The notes under the pieces were generated by a model that searched no databases, had not been told where the DNA came from, and saw only the letters and a program-made list of their open reading frames with translations. Source: Falsiroseomonas sp051433165 (GTDB taxonomy: Bacteria; Pseudomonadota; Alphaproteobacteria; Acetobacterales; Acetobacteraceae). Taken from it: 64,000 nucleotides of DNA. The DNA lies in the NCBI RefSeq assembly GCF_051433165.1, contig NZ_JBHMFS010000006.1:124001-188000 (forward strand), read 5' to 3'. Below are positions 16,056-25,382 of this stretch, in pieces (position 1 is the first letter of the stretch; every line of letters begins with the position of its first letter). The translations under genes and the position numbers were made by a program.

Positions 16056-17492
16056 ATGCCCGATACAACCGCCTCCCCCACCCCACCCGGCCTGCTCGAT
16101 GCGCTGGCCGCGCTCCTCGGCCCGCGCGGCCTGCTGACGGCGCCGGAGGATCTGGAACCGCATCTGGCCGATTGGCGGGCGCTGTACCGGGGTGCGACAC
16201 CCTGCGTGGTGCGCCCGGCGGATACCGCGGAACTCGCGGCGGCGGTGAAGCTGTGCGCCGCGGCGGGGGTGGCGATGGTGCCGCAGGGGGGCAATACCTC
16301 CATGGTCGGCGGTGCCACGCCGGATGAATCGGGGCGGCAGGTGGTGGTCAGCCTGGCCCGGCTGAACCGCATCCGCGCCATCGACCCGGTCGATCTGACC
16401 ATGACGGCGGAGGCCGGGGTGGTGCTGAAGGCGGCGCAGAACGCCGCTGCCGAATCCGGCTGCCTGTTCCCACTGAGCCTGGGGGCGGAGGGGACGGCGA
16501 CCATCGGCGGCGTGCTGTCCACCAATGCCGGCGGCAACACCACGGTGCGCTACGGCAATGCCCGCGAATTGATGCTGGGGCTGGAGGTGGTGCTGCCGGA
16601 CGGCCAGATCTGGGATGGCCTCCGCCGGCTGCGGAAGGACAATACCGGCTACGCGCTGCGGCATCTGTTCACCGGGGCGGAGGGTACGCTGGGCTTCATC
16701 ACGGCCGCCGTGCTGCGGATGTATCCGCGGCCGCGCGACACCGCGCTCGCCTTCTGCGCCGTGGCGGACGAGGACGCGGCGCTGGCGCTGTTCCGCCGCT
16801 TCCGCGACCGGGATGAAAGCGCGGTGCGCGCCTTCGAATACATGTCTGGCACCGGCGTCGATTTCTGCATGAAGCATATCGAGGGGCTGGCCCTGCCGGT
16901 GCAGGCGCGGGCGGACCATTACGTGCTGGTCGACCTCGCCTCCCCCCGCCCCGATGCCGGGCTGCGGGACATGGCGGAATCCCTGCTGGGCGAGGCGATG
17001 GAGGCGGGCGAGGTGCTGGACGCCGTGCTCGCCGAGTCGGAGGCGCAGGCCCAGAAGCTGTGGAAGATCCGGGAGGAACATCCGGAGGCACAGAAGCGCG
17101 AGGGGGCCTCGGTGAAGTCCGACGTCTCCGTCCCCGTCTCCCGCGTGCCGGAGATGATCCGGCGCTGCTCGGCGGCGCTTGTCGCGCTGATCCCCGGCAG
17201 CCGGCCGGTGCCCTTCGGCCATATCGGCGACGGCAACATCCACATGAACCTGGAACAGCCGGGAGGGATGGACCCCGCCGCCTTCCTGGCCCGCAGCCAC
17301 GACATCATGGATTGCGTGAACGCGATCGTGCGGGAGATGGACGGGTCGTTCAGCGCGGAACATGGCATCGGCCGGCTGAAGACGGATATGATGCCGGAAT
17401 GGCGCGGCGGGGCGGAGCTGGACACGATGCGCCGTATCAAATCCGCGCTCGACCCCTGGGGCCTGATGAATCCGGGCAAGGTCTTCCCCTGA
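16056..17492 (+). CDS. FAD-binding oxidase, D-2-hydroxyglutarate/D-lactate dehydrogenase family
   Basis: A 478-residue protein with an N-terminal FAD_binding_4 domain (MVPQGGNTSMVGGATP and LSTNAGGNTTVRYGNARELMLGLEVVLP) and a C-terminal FAD-oxidase_C domain. The latter has PFGHIGDGNIHMNL, which carries the metal-binding histidines, and FSAEHGIGRLK. This is the GlcD/D2HGDH/DLD family, which oxidises D-2-hydroxy acids and passes electrons to ETF or quinones. The GDGNxH and AEHGIG motifs favour the D-2-hydroxyglutarate branch; lactate or glycolate are alternatives. The last codons overlap the next gene. Confidence 0.92.
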   Translation: MPDTTASPTPPGLLDALAALLGPRGLLTAPEDLEPHLADWRALYRGATPCVVRPADTAELAAAVKLCAAAGVAMVPQGGNTSMVGGATPDESGRQVVVSLARLNRIRAIDPVDLTMTAEAGVVLKAAQNAAAESGCLFPLSLGAEGTATIGGVLSTNAGGNTTVRYGNARELMLGLEVVLPDGQIWDGLRRLRKDNTGYALRHLFTGAEGTLGFITAAVLRMYPRPRDTALAFCAVADEDAALALFRRFRDRDESAVRAFEYMSGTGVDFCMKHIEGLALPVQARADHYVLVDLASPRPDAGLRDMAESLLGEAMEAGEVLDAVLAESEAQAQKLWKIREEHPEAQKREGASVKSDVSVPVSRVPEMIRRCSAALVALIPGSRPVPFGHIGDGNIHMNLEQPGGMDPAAFLARSHDIMDCVNAIVREMDGSFSAEHGIGRLKTDMMPEWRGGAELDTMRRIKSALDPWGLMNPGKVFP

Positions 17493-18202
17493 AACGCTGG
17501 CTGCTGCTGCCGTTCGCGCTGGCCGGCTGCGCCGTGCCGCCGCCGCGCGCGCCGGACCCGGCGCTGCGGGCGGCGACCGCCGTGGTGCAGCTCCACTCCG
17601 GCGAATCCGCGCGTTGCCGGGCCACGGGGGCGGCGATCCACCTTGGCCAGGGGCGCTTCGTGACCGCGGCGCATGTGGTGGATGGCTCCGCCCAACGGAT
17701 GCGCGGTGGCTGCCCGGCGGGTGCGGCGCCGCTGATGATTTCGGTGGCCGGCAGCCCCGCCCCGGCGCGGCTGGTCGGCGCCGGGCAGGACCGCATCGAT
17801 CCGGGCATCGGCCAGCGCTATCTGGGCGGGCAGGATGTGGCGCTTGTCGTGCCGCTGCGGCCGCTGCCCAGCCTCGGCACCGCCACGTTGTGCGCCGGAC
17901 TGCCGGCGGCGGGCACGCCGGCGCTGCTGGTGACGCCGCGACGGTCCCAGCGCACCCGGCTGCTGGGCATGGTGGTGGAGACTGATCCGCGCTTCGGCGC
18001 CTATCTCGAAATCCCCGAGACCCTGGCACCGGGCGAATCCGGCGGCGCGGTGTTTGAGGCCGCATCCGGCTGCCTGGCCGGGCTGGTGAGCCACCGGGAC
18101 GAGCCGGCGGCGGGCCAGCCGGCGCTGCCGCGGACCCGGCTGGTGCCGGCGCCGGTGGTCGCGCGTTTCCTGGCCCAGGCTGCCCCGGTCACCGCACCGT
18201 GA
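17489..18202 (+). CDS. trypsin-like serine protease, lipoprotein, probable CTG start
   Basis: There is no ATG, GTG or TTG at a sensible place. A CTG overlapping the stop of the previous gene gives MKRWLLLPFALAGC, a textbook lipoprotein signal with Cys14 as the lipidated residue, and GGGCAAGG lies eight bases upstream. From that start the 237-residue protein has a full S1 triad: His62 (FVTAAHVVDG), Asp116 (GGQDVALV) and Ser184 (APGESGGAVF). It should be a periplasmic, membrane-anchored endopeptidase of the chymotrypsin fold. A short Pro-rich linker (AVPPPRAPDP) follows the lipid site. The substrate is unknown. Confidence 0.78.
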   Translation: MKRWLLLPFALAGCAVPPPRAPDPALRAATAVVQLHSGESARCRATGAAIHLGQGRFVTAAHVVDGSAQRMRGGCPAGAAPLMISVAGSPAPARLVGAGQDRIDPGIGQRYLGGQDVALVVPLRPLPSLGTATLCAGLPAAGTPALLVTPRRSQRTRLLGMVVETDPRFGAYLEIPETLAPGESGGAVFEAASGCLAGLVSHRDEPAAGQPALPRTRLVPAPVVARFLAQAAPVTAP

Positions 18203-18268
18203 TGGGCGCAGTTGCTCCCGGCCCAGCTTCTTTGCAGCCTGCCCCCTGCGGCTGGTAGAAGGGGCCGG

Positions 18269-19456
18269 ATGACACGGATCGACCGCTATATCCTGCGCCA
18301 GCTTGTCGGCGGCCTGCTTGCCGTGACCCTCGGGCTGGCGGCGCTGGTCTGGCTGACCCAGTCCCTGCGCTTCATGGAGCTGGTGCTGGACCGCGGGCTG
18401 TCGATGGCGGTCTTCGTGCAGCTCACCGGGCTGATGCTGCCGGGCTTCATCGCCGTGATCCTGCCGATCACCACCTTCGTGGTGGTGCTGTTCATCTACG
18501 TCCGGATGAACAGCGACCGCGAACTGGTGGTGATGCGCGCCGCCGGCCTGTCCCAGCTTCGCCTCGCCCGGCCGGCGATGCTGCTGGCGTTGGCCTCGGT
18601 CGGGATCGGATATGCGCTGAACCTGTGGCTGGTGCCGATGTCGCACACCGCCTTCCGCATCTGGCAATTCGAGATCCGCAACGAGATGGCGGCGATCCTG
18701 GTGCAGGAAGGCGTGTTCTCCTCCGTCGGTGGCGACCTCACGGTCTATGCCAGGCTGCGCGATCGGGACGGCACGCTGCGCGGCATCCTGGTGCATGATG
18801 CGCGGGAGGTCGGCGCGCCGGCCACAATCCTGGCCGAATCGGGCCGCATCTCGACGGGACCCATGGGCCCCCGCGTGACGTTGCAGAACGGTGTGCGCCA
18901 GCAGATGGAACGGGTCCCGCCGCCGGCCAATGCGCCGCCGGGCACGCCGGCCACCATGCGGCTGTCGGTGCTCAGCTTCCAGGAGAACAGCGTCGACCTC
19001 GCCCGCGCCACGCGGCAGGAGGAAGTGCGCTTCCGCGATTCGCGGGAACGCAGCATCCCCGAATTGCTGAATCCAGACCCGGCGGAGGAACTTCGCCCGC
19101 GCGACCTGGCCCGCTTCGTGGGAGAGGCGCATCAGCGGCTTTCCTCGCCGCTGACGGCACTGACTTTCGCGCTGGTCGGCATGGCGGTGGCGCTGACCGG
19201 CCAGTTCCGCCGGCATGGCGGCGGGCTGCGGCTCGCGATCGGCGTCGGGCTGGTGGTGGGGCTGCTGGCGGCAGGGCTGACCATCGGCAATCTGGCGACG
19301 CGCGAAAACGCCTTCGTCTGGCTGATCTGGGCGCATGCCATCCTGCCCGGCGTGATCGCCGCCTGGTGGCTGGTGGGCGCGCCCGGTCTGCCGCGCTTCC
19401 GCCCCGCGCCGATGCCCCCCGCCTCGATGCCCCCCACCTCGATGCCGGCCGGCTGA
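18269..19456 (+). CDS. lptF: LPS export ABC permease LptF
   Basis: A 395-residue YjgP/YjgQ-family permease: MTRIDRYILRQLVGGLLAVTLGLAALVWLTQ opens the first transmembrane helix, three more N-terminal helices follow (to about residue 115), then a periplasmic beta-jellyroll (about 125-260) and two or three C-terminal helices. With LptG and the ATPase LptB (not in this window) it pulls LPS from the inner membrane. The start is an ATG with a GAAGGGG site; a longer frame is rejected. The C-terminal tail contains a 15-bp tandem repeat coding PASM/PTSM. Confidence 0.94.
   Translation: MTRIDRYILRQLVGGLLAVTLGLAALVWLTQSLRFMELVLDRGLSMAVFVQLTGLMLPGFIAVILPITTFVVVLFIYVRMNSDRELVVMRAAGLSQLRLARPAMLLALASVGIGYALNLWLVPMSHTAFRIWQFEIRNEMAAILVQEGVFSSVGGDLTVYARLRDRDGTLRGILVHDAREVGAPATILAESGRISTGPMGPRVTLQNGVRQQMERVPPPANAPPGTPATMRLSVLSFQENSVDLARATRQEEVRFRDSRERSIPELLNPDPAEELRPRDLARFVGEAHQRLSSPLTALTFALVGMAVALTGQFRRHGGGLRLAIGVGLVVGLLAAGLTIGNLATRENAFVWLIWAHAILPGVIAAWWLVGAPGLPRFRPAPMPPASMPPTSMPAG
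19411..19446 (+). repeat. 15-bp tandem repeat in the lptF 3' end
   Basis: Two 15-bp units (gatgccccccgcctc and gatgccccccacctc) plus the start of a third unit code for the last residues of LptF, after its final transmembrane helix. The repeat keeps the frame. Confidence 0.8.
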
Positions 19457-19463
19457 GCCCCGC

Positions 19464-20600
19464 ATGGTCTTCACCCCCACGCTGACCGGCTATGTGGCAC
19501 GCGGCTTCCTGGTCGCGACATTGCTGGTCATGGCGGCGCTGATCGGGCTGGTCGCGCTGTTCGACTTCATCGAGCTGCTGCGCCGGGCGGCGACGCGGCC
19601 GGATGTGGGCTACACCATCCCCTTGCAGATCGCGGCGATGCGGCTGCCCTTCGTCGCCCTGCAGATTCTGCCGTTTGCCATCCTGCTGGGTGGCATCATC
19701 GCTTTCTGGCGGCTGACGCGATCTTCCGAGCTGATCGTGGCGCGGGCGGCCGGCATTTCCGCCTGGGGGTTCCTGACCGGGCCGCTGGTGGTGGCGCTAC
19801 TGCTCGGCATGCTGGGCACCTTCGGCATCTCCCCCGTTTCCTCCGCCCTGCTGGCGCGGGCGGAGCGGATGGACATGTCCTTCCTCCGCACCGGGGGCGG
19901 CCTGTCCTCCCTCGCCGGGGGGCGGCTCTGGCTGCGGCAGGCGGACCGGGCGCTGGACCCGTATGGGGTGGCCATCATCTCCGGCCGTCCCTTGCCGAGC
20001 CAGGATACGGCGAACCTGGTGGCCCGCGGGCCGCGCTTCGAACTGCACGAGGTCACGGTCTGGCGGCTTTCCGCCGATGACCGCCCGCTGGCCCGGCTGG
20101 AGGCGCCGCGCGCCCGGCTGATCGACGGCGCCTGGGTGTTCGACCAGGCGGTGAGCTTCGGCGCCGACCGCATCGCCAGCCCTGCGGCGCAGATCAGCCT
20201 GCCCACCGAACTGACGCCCGACCGCATCCAGGACAGCTTCGCATCGCCGGAGACGCTGGGCTTCTGGGCGTTGCCGCGCTTCATCGCGGTGCTGGAGGAG
20301 GCCGGTTTCTCCGCCGTGCGCCACCGCATCCAGTTCCAGTCGCTGCTGGCCCTGCCGGCCCTGGCGCTCGGCATGGCACTGCTGGCGGCCGGCTTCTCGA
20401 TGCGCCAGACCCGGCGCGGCGGGGTGGCGCAGATGATCGGTGGCGGCGTCGCCGCGGGATTCGCCCTGTTCGTGCTGGACAAGGTGAGCAATGAAATGGG
20501 CGAGGCAGGTTCCCTGCCCGTGATCCTGGCGGCCTGGGCGCCGACGCTCGCCGGGCTGCTGCTGGCGTTGGCTTTATTGCTGCACCTGGAGGATGGCTGA
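19464..20600 (+). CDS. lptG: LPS export ABC permease LptG
   Basis: A 378-residue partner of LptF with the same layout: MVFTPTLTGYVARGFLVATLLVMAALIGLVALFDFIELLRRA in the first helix, further N-terminal helices, a periplasmic domain and C-terminal helices (LLALPALALGMALLAAGFSM onward). It begins seven bases after the lptF stop, and its own stop overlaps the lptD ATG (TGATG). The two permeases should form the membrane part of LptB2FG. Confidence 0.94.
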   Translation: MVFTPTLTGYVARGFLVATLLVMAALIGLVALFDFIELLRRAATRPDVGYTIPLQIAAMRLPFVALQILPFAILLGGIIAFWRLTRSSELIVARAAGISAWGFLTGPLVVALLLGMLGTFGISPVSSALLARAERMDMSFLRTGGGLSSLAGGRLWLRQADRALDPYGVAIISGRPLPSQDTANLVARGPRFELHEVTVWRLSADDRPLARLEAPRARLIDGAWVFDQAVSFGADRIASPAAQISLPTELTPDRIQDSFASPETLGFWALPRFIAVLEEAGFSAVRHRIQFQSLLALPALALGMALLAAGFSMRQTRRGGVAQMIGGGVAAGFALFVLDKVSNEMGEAGSLPVILAAWAPTLAGLLLALALLLHLEDG

Positions 20601-22897
20601 TGCCGCCGACCACCCGGCCATCCCGGAAGCTGCCGCCGCCGATCCGGCCGCTGATCCGGCAGGCGGCAACGCCCGCGTTGCCCGCCCCTTGCGTCGCAGC
20701 CGGGGCCGGGCGGTGGCGCCTGGCCGGGCTGGCGGCGCTGACCGCCCTGGGCCTTGTCCTGCATCCGACCGGGCCGGGTGCCCAGCAGGGCATGATGGGG
20801 TTGGGCAACCGCGCCGTCGGCGAAGGCCCCGTCACCTTCACGGCCGATGAGGTCCAGTACGACCAGACCACCAACACCGTCACCGCCCGCGGCAAGGTGG
20901 AAGCCTGGCAGGGCGACCGCGTGCTGCGCGCCGATGAATTCACCTACAACCGCGAAACCGGCCTCGCGACCGCAACCGGCAATGTCGCGCTGATCGAGCC
21001 GGATGGGCAGACCCTGTTCGCGGACCGCGTGGAACTGACCGATGGCATGCGCGATGCCGCCATCGAGGGTATCCGCGGCCTGCTCGCCGCCAATGCCCGA
21101 ATCGCTGCCGCCGGCGCGCGGCGCACCGGCGGCACAGTCACCGACCTGGCGCGGGTGGTCTATTCGTCCTGCGACCTGTGCCCGGAGGACCCGACGCGAC
21201 CGCCGCTGTGGCAGTTGCGCGCCCGCATCGCGACGCTGGACAGCGAGGAACAGCGCGTGCGCTACCGCGATGCGTCGGTGCAATTCGCCGGCGTGCCGCT
21301 GCTGTACACGCCCTATTTCAGCCATGCCTCGCCGGATGCGCCGCGCGCCTCGGGCTTCCTGTCGCCGACCCTGGGGCAGTCGCGCTTTCTCGGTGGCTTC
21401 GCCGTGCTGCCCTATTACTGGGCGATCGACGACCATTCGGACGCGACCATCAGCCTCACCACCTCCACCAACCAGGTACCCAACCTGGGTGGCGCCTATC
21501 GCCGCCGCTTCAACAATGGCGAGGTGACGCTGGAAGGCTCGGTCGGCACGCTGGAGGGGACGGATGCGGATGGCCTGGGCGGGCATATCTTCGCCCAGGG
21601 CCGCTTCACGCTGAATGAGAATTGGCGCACCGGCTTTGCGCTGAACCGCGCTTCCTCCCGCGAATATCTGCAGGCCTGGCGCTACGGCTCGCCACGGGTG
21701 CTGACCACCACGGCCTATGCGGAGGGCTTCTGGGGGGCGGAGGGCTACGCCCGCATCGACACGATGCTGTACCAGGGGCTGGATGCCGCCAATTCGACGG
21801 ACCTGACCCCCTTCGTGTTGCCGCGCGGCTACGCCGACTACGTCTTCCCGACCGACGGAATCGGCGGGCGCTTCACGGTGGATGCCTCCGCCTTCAGCCT
21901 GTTCCGCGCCAGGGGCACGGACACACGGCGCATCGCGACCCGCGCGGCCTATGAACTGCCGCTGGTCGGCGACATGGGCGACATCTGGACCTTCCGCACC
22001 CATGCCGATGTGGTTGGCGGCTGGGTGGATGGGCTGGCGCTGGCGCCGACCTTCGGCAATGCCGGCGGCGATGGCTTCTTCGGCCGCGGCCATATCCGCA
22101 CGGCGGTGGATTGGCGCATGCCCCTGGTCCGCAGCGCCGGCGAGTATGGCTCCCAGATCATCGAGCCGCGCGTGCAGCTGGTGACCGGCCCTGCCACTGG
22201 CGCGCAGCTGCGCTTACCGAATGAGGACAGCCTCGATTTCGAATTCACCGACGCGAACCTGTTCAGCCTGAACCGCTTCCAGGGCCGCGACCGCTTCGAG
22301 GGTGGCACGCGGGCCGATGCGGCGCTGCGCGGCGCCTGGCTGTTCCCCAATGGCGGGCAGCTGGAGGGCCTGGCCGGGCGTTCCGTCCGCCTCGCTACTG
22401 ATGAAACCTTTGCCGATGGGTCGGGGCTGGAGAACCGGTCCTCCGACTGGGTCGGGCGGCTGCGGCTGGCGCCGGTGACCTGGCTGGAACTGCTCGGCCG
22501 CGGGCGGCTGGACCGTGACACCGGGGAGGGCAGGCTGTGGGACGCCACCGCCACCGTCTTCGGCGGACCCTTCAGCCTGTCCGGCGGCTACCTGCTGACC
22601 AACCCGGCGCCCAACGTCACCACCCGCAAGCGGGAGGAAGTCTCCCTCGGCGGCACCTTCCGGTTGAACGAGAATTGGCGGGTCGGGCTGTTCGGGCGCT
22701 ATGATATCGGGCTGGACCGGCCGGTTGCCGCCCAGGTCTCCGCCACCTATGAGGATGAGTGCTTCATCTTCGAGACCCGCTTCGTCCGAAGCTGGGCGGA
22801 GGACCCGACGACCCGGGCCGATTATACCGGTGGGACCTTGCTGCTGTTCCGGGTCGGGCTGAAAACGGTCGGCGATTTCGGGCTGCGGGCGCTGTGA
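20600..22897 (+). CDS. lptD: LPS assembly outer-membrane protein LptD
   Basis: A 765-residue LptD. A long N-region with a hydrophobic stretch (LAGLAALTALGLVLHPTG) acts as the signal. The OstA_N jellyroll runs from about residue 75 (FTADEVQYDQTTNTVTARGKV) and has the family repeats of short beta strands; a CDLC pair lies near residue 195. The C-terminal beta-barrel follows and ends in a hydrophobic strand LLFRVGLKTVGDFGLRAL. It inserts LPS into the outer leaflet together with LptE (not seen here). The gene is coupled to lptG by a one-base stop/start overlap. Confidence 0.94.
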   Translation: MPPTTRPSRKLPPPIRPLIRQAATPALPAPCVAAGAGRWRLAGLAALTALGLVLHPTGPGAQQGMMGLGNRAVGEGPVTFTADEVQYDQTTNTVTARGKVEAWQGDRVLRADEFTYNRETGLATATGNVALIEPDGQTLFADRVELTDGMRDAAIEGIRGLLAANARIAAAGARRTGGTVTDLARVVYSSCDLCPEDPTRPPLWQLRARIATLDSEEQRVRYRDASVQFAGVPLLYTPYFSHASPDAPRASGFLSPTLGQSRFLGGFAVLPYYWAIDDHSDATISLTTSTNQVPNLGGAYRRRFNNGEVTLEGSVGTLEGTDADGLGGHIFAQGRFTLNENWRTGFALNRASSREYLQAWRYGSPRVLTTTAYAEGFWGAEGYARIDTMLYQGLDAANSTDLTPFVLPRGYADYVFPTDGIGGRFTVDASAFSLFRARGTDTRRIATRAAYELPLVGDMGDIWTFRTHADVVGGWVDGLALAPTFGNAGGDGFFGRGHIRTAVDWRMPLVRSAGEYGSQIIEPRVQLVTGPATGAQLRLPNEDSLDFEFTDANLFSLNRFQGRDRFEGGTRADAALRGAWLFPNGGQLEGLAGRSVRLATDETFADGSGLENRSSDWVGRLRLAPVTWLELLGRGRLDRDTGEGRLWDATATVFGGPFSLSGGYLLTNPAPNVTTRKREEVSLGGTFRLNENWRVGLFGRYDIGLDRPVAAQVSATYEDECFIFETRFVRSWAEDPTTRADYTGGTLLLFRVGLKTVGDFGLRAL

Positions 22898-22905
22898 TGC
22901 GCCGG

Positions 22906-22935
22906 CGATCTGCCAGGTGACGATCTGCCAGGTGA
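22906..22935. repeat. 15-bp tandem duplication after lptD
   Basis: Two exact 15-bp copies of cgatctgccaggtga lie nine bases past the lptD stop, in the 112-base gap before surA. The rest of the gap shows no strong promoter. Confidence 0.85.
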
Positions 22936-23009
22936 CGTGCCCGGCCGGGCCGCCGAACCCGGACTGCAAGGCGATTACGCCTGATCTGAAAATGCTTTAG
23001 GAACGCGCC

Positions 23010-24308
23010 ATGCGCCTTACCGCCCGAGCCCTGCTGCTGCTGTCCACCCTGGCCAGCGCGCCCATCCTGACCCTTCCCGCCCCTGTGCTCGCCCAGGCGG
23101 CCGGGCAGCAGGTCAATCGCATCGTCGCCGTGATCAACGGGGACATTGTCACCCAGGCCGATGTCGATGGCCGGCGACGGCTGTTCGCGCTGAATGCCGG
23201 GCTGAACATGACGCCCCAGGTGCTCGAACGCCTGACCCCGCAGGTGACGCGCCTGCTGGTCGATGAGCGCCTGCGGGTGCAGGAAGTGCAGCGCCGCCGC
23301 ATTCCGGTGACGGATGCCGACATCGCCGGCGCCGTGGCCGAGCTGGAGCGCCGCAACGGCCTGCCCGCCGGCGCCCTGGTGGCCCAGCTGCGCCGCGCCG
23401 GGGTGGAACCCCGCGTGCTGTATGACCAGCTTCGGGTGCAGATCGGCTGGGCGCGGCTGGTGCGCCAGTTGCTCGGCCCGCAGGCGGAACCCTCCGAGGC
23501 CGCGGTGGCGGAGCTCATCGCCTCCCAGCGCGCCCGCACCGGGCAGCCCGAATTCCTGGTCAGCGAGATCTTCGTGCCAGTGGACGACCCGGCCGAGGAG
23601 CCGGAAGTGCGGACCTTCGTCGATGAGGTGGTGAGCCAGCTCCGCCGCGGTGTGCCCTTCCCGGTGGCGGCGACGCAGTTCAGCCAGGCGCAGACGGCGC
23701 TGCAGGGCGGCGACCTCGGCTGGGTGGGGGCGGAGGCGCTGGACCAGGAAGTGGCGGAGGTGGTGCGCCAGATGCCGCCCGGCGCCATCGCCAACCCGAT
23801 CCGCGTCCCCGGCGGCTTCCAGATCGTGGCGCTGCGCCAGCGGCGGGAAGTGGGGCGCGACATGGCAACCGTCCTGACGCTGCGTCAGGCCTTCTTCCCC
23901 TTCACCGGGCAGCTCGACCCGAACAACCCGACGCAGCAGCAGATCCAGACGGTGGAACGCGCCCGCGCCCTGTCCAACTCCGCGCGAAGCTGCGAGGCGG
24001 TGGAGGCGGCCGCCCGCGCCGGCGGCAGCGGGCGGGACCCCAACCCTGGCGAGGTCAGGCTGGAAGGCGTGCAGCCGCCGGCGCTGCGCCAGTTGATTGG
24101 CGGGCTTCAGCCCGGCCGGGCCAGCCAGCCGGTGATCGCGCCCGATGGCGTCGCCATCATCATGGTCTGCACGCGGGAAACACGGAACCAGGCGGAGCTG
24201 ACGCCGGATGCCGCCCGCGCCCAGTTGCTGCGCGACCGTGCCGAGCTGCTCTCCCGCCAGGTGCAGCGCGACCTGCGCCGCCGCGCGCAGATCGAGATGC
24301 GCAGTTGA
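23010..24308 (+). CDS. surA: SurA-like periplasmic peptidyl-prolyl isomerase/chaperone
   Basis: A 432-residue protein with a signal peptide (MRLTARALLLLSTLASAP... cleaved near VLAQA), a SurA N-terminal domain (NRIVAVINGDIVTQADVDGRR) and one clear parvulin domain (EFLVSEIFVPVDDP, QGGDLGWVGAEAL, PGAIANPIRVPGGFQIVALR). A second, degenerate parvulin region follows, and the C-terminal helix is Arg-rich. It should escort outer-membrane proteins such as LptD, consistent with its place after lptD. The stop codon is inside the terminator hairpin. Confidence 0.92.
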   Translation: MRLTARALLLLSTLASAPILTLPAPVLAQAAGQQVNRIVAVINGDIVTQADVDGRRRLFALNAGLNMTPQVLERLTPQVTRLLVDERLRVQEVQRRRIPVTDADIAGAVAELERRNGLPAGALVAQLRRAGVEPRVLYDQLRVQIGWARLVRQLLGPQAEPSEAAVAELIASQRARTGQPEFLVSEIFVPVDDPAEEPEVRTFVDEVVSQLRRGVPFPVAATQFSQAQTALQGGDLGWVGAEALDQEVAEVVRQMPPGAIANPIRVPGGFQIVALRQRREVGRDMATVLTLRQAFFPFTGQLDPNNPTQQQIQTVERARALSNSARSCEAVEAAARAGGSGRDPNPGEVRLEGVQPPALRQLIGGLQPGRASQPVIAPDGVAIIMVCTRETRNQAELTPDAARAQLLRDRAELLSRQVQRDLRRRAQIEMRS

Positions 24309-24333
24309 GGCTGTCGCCTCAACTGCTGTTTTT
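24302..24333 (+). terminator. intrinsic terminator after surA
   Basis: A perfect 10-bp stem (CAGTTGAGGC / GCCTCAACTG) with a four-base TGTC loop is followed three bases later by TTTTT. The left arm contains the surA stop codon. This is the best Rho-independent terminator on the plus strand of the window. Confidence 0.8.
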
Positions 24334-24481
24334 CAGCCTTCAGGCGCCAGGCGCCGCCTCCGGCGGCTTGGCTCGCCGCATGGGCGGCGGGCGCCATTCG
24401 GCGCCTCGGCGGCCTGCGGCCACCGCAGGGCGTGCCCGGCGATCTTGGTCGTGAGTTTTCGGGTACCCGGCGCTGTCCAGA

Positions 24482-25333
24482 ATGTCTGAGCTTTCGGCGC
24501 TCCCCTCCCTCCGCGACACGGTCCGCGAATACGGGCTGGATGCGCGCAAATCGCTCGGGCAGCACTTCCTGCTGGACCCGGCGATCTGCGGCCGGATCGC
24601 GGCGCTGGCCGGCGACCTGACCGGGCGGCATGTGCTGGAGGTCGGTCCCGGCCCTGGCGGATTGACGCGCGCGCTGCTGGCGACGCCGGTCGCGCATGTG
24701 TTGGCGGTAGAGCTGGACCGGCGCGCGATCGCGGCGCTGACGACGCTCGCGGCGCATTACCCCGGCCGCCTGACGGTGCAGGAGGCGGATGCGCTGGATA
24801 CCGACCCGCTGGCCGAATTGCCGGCGCCGCGCCGCATCATCGCCAACCTGCCCTACAATGTCGCCACGCCCCTGCTGGTCGGCTGGCTGCGCCATGCCTC
24901 CGAAATCGAGGGCATGACCCTGATGTTCCAGCAGGAAGTGGCGGAGCGCATCTGCGCCGCACCGGGCAGCGACGCCTATGGCAGGCTCGGCGTGCTGGCG
25001 CAGTGGCGCTGCCGCGCGCAGTTTCTGCTCAGCCTGCCGCCGGGCGCGTTCAGCCCGCCGCCCAAGGTGTTCTCCGCCGTGGTCGGGCTGACGCCGCATG
25101 CGGAAGACCCCGGCCCGGCGCTGTTCGCCGCCATGGAACGCACCACCGCCGCCGCCTTCGGCCAGCGCCGCAAGATGCTGCGCGGCGCGCTCAAGCAGCT
25201 CGGGCAGGCGGAGGCGCTGCTGGAAGCCGCCGAGATCGCCGGCGACAGGCGGGCGGAGACGCTGACCATCGCGGAATTCGACCGCCTCGCCCGCGCATTG
25301 CTGGCCCGCGAGGCCTCTGCCGGGGTTGCCTGA
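24482..25333 (+). CDS. rsmA: 16S rRNA dimethyladenosine transferase RsmA
   Basis: A 283-residue KsgA/RsmA enzyme. N-terminal KSLGQHFLLDPAICGRIA, SAM motif VLEVGPGPGGLTRALL, the acidic ELDRRAIAAL strand and the catalytic NLPYNVATPLL are all present, followed by PPPKVFSAVVGL and the C-terminal helical domain. It dimethylates two adjacent adenines near the 3' end of 16S rRNA. It sits after surA as in many proteobacteria, but pdxA, usually between them, is missing; a 173-base gap with the surA terminator is there instead. Confidence 0.96.
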   Translation: MSELSALPSLRDTVREYGLDARKSLGQHFLLDPAICGRIAALAGDLTGRHVLEVGPGPGGLTRALLATPVAHVLAVELDRRAIAALTTLAAHYPGRLTVQEADALDTDPLAELPAPRRIIANLPYNVATPLLVGWLRHASEIEGMTLMFQQEVAERICAAPGSDAYGRLGVLAQWRCRAQFLLSLPPGAFSPPPKVFSAVVGLTPHAEDPGPALFAAMERTTAAAFGQRRKMLRGALKQLGQAEALLEAAEIAGDRRAETLTIAEFDRLARALLAREASAGVA

Positions 25334-25382
25334 CAAGCTGGCAGCGGGTTTGGTGCGCCCGGGACGCCAGGAGAAACGCGCC

